Shown here: piece after piece, positions 61,789-64,000 of the stretch | Layout: every line of letters starts with the position of its first letter | How positions within the stretch are numbered: position 1 is the stretch's first letter | Source: Martinezella tropici | GTDB taxonomy: Bacteria > Pseudomonadota > Alphaproteobacteria > Rhizobiales > Rhizobiaceae | DNA: 64,000 nucleotides | Direction of reading: 5' to 3' | NCBI RefSeq assembly: GCF_008370325.1 | Contig: NZ_VNIP01000017.1 | Coordinates: forward strand, 1-64,000 | Made by a program: the position numbers and the translations under genes | Notes under the pieces: model-generated | Database searches by the model: none | What the model was told of the DNA's origin: nothing | Seen by the model: the letters and a program-made list of their open reading frames with translations, nothing else

Positions 61789-63006
61789 ATGATGGCGAAG
61801 GGGCGGCTACGCCCCGGTTTCCTTATGGTATTCAGGAGGGAATTCGACCGTTTTTCACGCCGGCGGCTCCTTCTGTTTCTCACAACCGTTCTACCACTTC
61901 TGCTGATGGCGTCGCTCGCGGCCGTTTTCAGTGCGGGTCTTGCGACGCGGCTGCCGATCGCAATACTCGATCTCGACGGCACCGATCTGTCGAGAACGAT
62001 CATCCGCACAGTTGATGCGACACCGGACACTGCCGTCGTACGCCATGTCGGCGATCTTGCCGAAGGCAGGCAATTGATCTTATCGGGCGAGGTCCGCGGT
62101 CTTTTGATGCTGCCGCGAAACCTCGAGCGCGACGTCTATGGCGGCCGGCGCCCTGAGGTCGTTTTCTTCTATAACACTCAAACAATGACATCCGGCAATC
62201 TGGTACTGCGCGGCGTCAATGCCGCGGTGCCTGCTGTTGCGGCCGGTATTCGCCTGTCATTGCGAACGGCTGAGGGGCAACCACTGGAAGTGGCCGAGGC
62301 CGCGCTGGCACCTATTCCAGTCCAGATCAACCCCCTGTTCAACCCGACGCTCAACTATGCGCATTTTCTCCTCGCCGCTCTGCTTCCAAGTGTCCTGCAA
62401 GTCATTGTCGTCACGACAATGGCCTATGCTGTAGGACTTGATGTGGAGACCCCTCATCGTCTTCGCGTCTTAAGACGCCTGGGCGGTGGATTGTGGCCGG
62501 CAATAGCTGGAAAGGTACTGCCCTATACCCTCCTCTTTCTAGTGGTGCTTGGCATTGCTGATTGGGTTCTTTTTGGCGTCTTGGACATGCCGTTACGCGG
62601 CAACCGCTATCTGCTTATTCTTTCGGGTGTTCTGTTCATCCTTGCCGACCAGTTCATTGGCGTGTTGCTTGCGCTGCTGCTTCGGCCGATGGCAACTGCC
62701 ATCAGCATCGGAACGTTGCTAATGGCGCCAGCCTTCGGCTTCATGGGCATAGGCTTCCCGAGGATCGGCATGAATGCGTTCGCATATTACTGGGGGCAGA
62801 TGATTCCCGGCACGTGGTACCTTATGGCGCGGATCGATCAAACCATCCGCGGCACGCCGCTCTACCTCTCCTGGCGGCCGATCTCCGTGCTTCTTTTCAT
62901 GGTCCTTCTACTTGCAGGCCTAACGGCAGTGCGGCTGGAAATTATTCGGGCACGCGTCCGGCGTGAACCGCTCCAGCAAGCGATAGTCGGAGGAGCCGCG
63001 CAATGA
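61789..63006 (+). CDS. ABC-2 type export permease, first copy
   Basis: A 405-residue membrane protein with one N-terminal helix, a ~140-residue extracytoplasmic domain (LPIAILDLDGTDLSRTIIRT, RGLLMLPRNLERDVYGG) and five C-terminal helices of the YhhJ/ABC2_membrane_3 type. Start ATG-ATG at 61789, 2 bases after the adaptor stop. The stop overlaps the second permease as ATGA. No nucleotide-binding domain is present in the protein or adjacent in the window. Confidence 0.9.
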   Translation: MMAKGRLRPGFLMVFRREFDRFSRRRLLLFLTTVLPLLLMASLAAVFSAGLATRLPIAILDLDGTDLSRTIIRTVDATPDTAVVRHVGDLAEGRQLILSGEVRGLLMLPRNLERDVYGGRRPEVVFFYNTQTMTSGNLVLRGVNAAVPAVAAGIRLSLRTAEGQPLEVAEAALAPIPVQINPLFNPTLNYAHFLLAALLPSVLQVIVVTTMAYAVGLDVETPHRLRVLRRLGGGLWPAIAGKVLPYTLLFLVVLGIADWVLFGVLDMPLRGNRYLLILSGVLFILADQFIGVLLALLLRPMATAISIGTLLMAPAFGFMGIGFPRIGMNAFAYYWGQMIPGTWYLMARIDQTIRGTPLYLSWRPISVLLFMVLLLAGLTAVRLEIIRARVRREPLQQAIVGGAAQ

Positions 63007-64000
63007 AGGCAATCTTGACAATTTGTCGTATCGAACTGGGGCGCATCCTCTCTTTGAAGCCAGCTTTCGCAGTACTGGTGATTGCATCGATTATTTATGC
63101 CGCTTTCTACCCGCAGCCCTATCGCACCGAAGCCCTACGGAACGTGCCAATCGCTGTCGTCGACCTCGACGGCACCGACAGCAGTCGCGAGTTGGCCCGA
63201 CGTGTGGACGCGTCGGCAGATGTTGCCGTTAGCGCAGTCTTTCCAGACGAAGTGAGTGCAAGGCAAGAAGTCTACAGCCGCAATCTCTATGGTCTCCTTA
63301 TCATCCCGCAATATTTCGAGCGTGATTTGCTGCACCATCGCCAATCGCCGGTCGCGCTCTATGCTGACGCGAGCTATTTTCTTGTCTATCAACGCATATC
63401 CGGCGGCGTCACGGCGGTTGCGAAGGCCATGGGAGCGGAAGTCGAGACAGCGAGGCTAATTGCGGCCAAGGTGGATCCCGTGCTTGCCGCAGCAGCCGCC
63501 GACCCCATGCCTTTGACGGCCGTGCCGCTGTTCAATCCTCAGGGTGGCTATGCAACGTATATCCTTCCCGCCGCCTTCGTTTTGATCCTGCAGCAGACGC
63601 TGTTGATTGGCGTCGGTCTGCTCGGCACTTACAGAAATGACGAAATCCACGGCGAGCTGGCAGCATCGGCCGGACCGGCCGCAGTCGTTGCCGGGAAGCT
63701 GCTGGCCTACCTTATCCTCGAAGCCTTCATCGTGGCGTTTTATTTGATCGCGCTTCCCTACCTCTACAATATCCCACGCTTGGGAACGCCGCTTTCGATA
63801 TTCACCTTCGCCCTACCTTTCGTGCTTGCCGTAGGCGCCTTGGGGCTTATTCTAGCCGACCTTTTTCGCGATCCCTTAACGGTTCAGTTGGTGTCCGCTG
63901 CACTCGGCATCCCTTTTCTCTTTTTGGCTGGTTTTTCCTGGCCGACGGAGGCAATACCGCCTTTCCTGCACGCCTTGGCAACGCTGTTGCCAAGCACCTC
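63003..64000 (+). CDS. ABC-2 type export permease, second copy (3' truncated by window end)
   Basis: ATG at 63003 overlaps the previous stop. 332 codons are visible without a stop. It is a paralogue of the first permease: VPIAVVDLDGTDSSRELARR corresponds to the LDLDGTD block there, and YGLLIIPQYFERDLLHH to its LLMLPRNLERD. Several C-terminal helices follow (LPAAFVLILQQTLLIGVGLL). The two probably form a heterodimer. The needed ATPase must lie beyond the window or elsewhere. Confidence 0.88.
   Translation, partial: MKAILTICRIELGRILSLKPAFAVLVIASIIYAAFYPQPYRTEALRNVPIAVVDLDGTDSSRELARRVDASADVAVSAVFPDEVSARQEVYSRNLYGLLIIPQYFERDLLHHRQSPVALYADASYFLVYQRISGGVTAVAKAMGAEVETARLIAAKVDPVLAAAAADPMPLTAVPLFNPQGGYATYILPAAFVLILQQTLLIGVGLLGTYRNDEIHGELAASAGPAAVVAGKLLAYLILEAFIVAFYLIALPYLYNIPRLGTPLSIFTFALPFVLAVGALGLILADLFRDPLTVQLVSAALGIPFLFLAGFSWPTEAIPPFLHALATLLPST

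Overview
The window looks like chromosome of a Rhizobium-type alphaproteobacterium. The evidence is a conserved Rhizobiales gene block (murA, DUF2948, hisD, UPF0262, LMW phosphatase, infA, maf, yacG), high GC with rhizobial codon use, several RIME-like intergenic palindromes, and many catabolic or ABC-transport operons. No rRNA, CRISPR array or complete transposon was seen. Everything here was read from sequence without database searches.

Layout. 1-4.6 kb: the end of a prophage or island lying downstream of the 3' end of tRNA-Phe. It holds a glycine-rich tail protein, DNA-binding phage-type proteins, a coupled coiled-coil/membrane pair, and an Abi_2 (HEPN) gene preceded by a structured RNA. 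4.6-11.4 kb: core block from tRNA-Phe to tRNA-Thr. 11.4-14.5 kb: a small AT-richer island with a broken integrase next to tRNA-Thr and one large SIR2-STAND-TPR gene of antiphage type. 14.8-20.7 kb: D-Ala-D-Ala ligase, a DUF1537 kinase/PdxA2 pair, a VOC gene with a probable frameshift, and a phosphatase. 20.7-25.8 kb: TetR-regulated RND efflux operon with a striking operator palindrome. 25.9-34 kb: OsmC, a GntR/galactonate dehydratase unit, Bax inhibitor-1, an ECF sigma/anti-sigma pair, bestrophin, MsrA and SlyX. 34-39.2 kb: metallophosphoesterase plus Ugp-like ABC transporter operon. 39.3-43.2 kb: LacI regulator, YWTD propeller and semialdehyde dehydrogenase. 43.4-54.6 kb: MscS-cNMP channel, S10 peptidase, isochorismatase-like protein, MarR/haloalkane dehalogenase pair, amino-acid binding protein, dimethylglycine-dehydrogenase-like enzyme, hydrolase and methyltransferase. 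54.7-64 kb: a decayed tRNA-fMet-like sequence, then a beta-oxidation-like operon (acyl-CoA dehydrogenase, enoyl-CoA hydratase, CoA transferase, second YWTD propeller, 3-hydroxyacyl dehydrogenase) and an HlyD/ABC-2 exporter cut by the window end.

The most interesting items are the HEPN-Abi gene with its upstream RNA (a candidate RNA-antitoxin system), the SIR2-STAND gene beside an integrase scar, and two paralogous YWTD propellers in two catabolic loci, one inside an acyl-CoA operon of unknown substrate.
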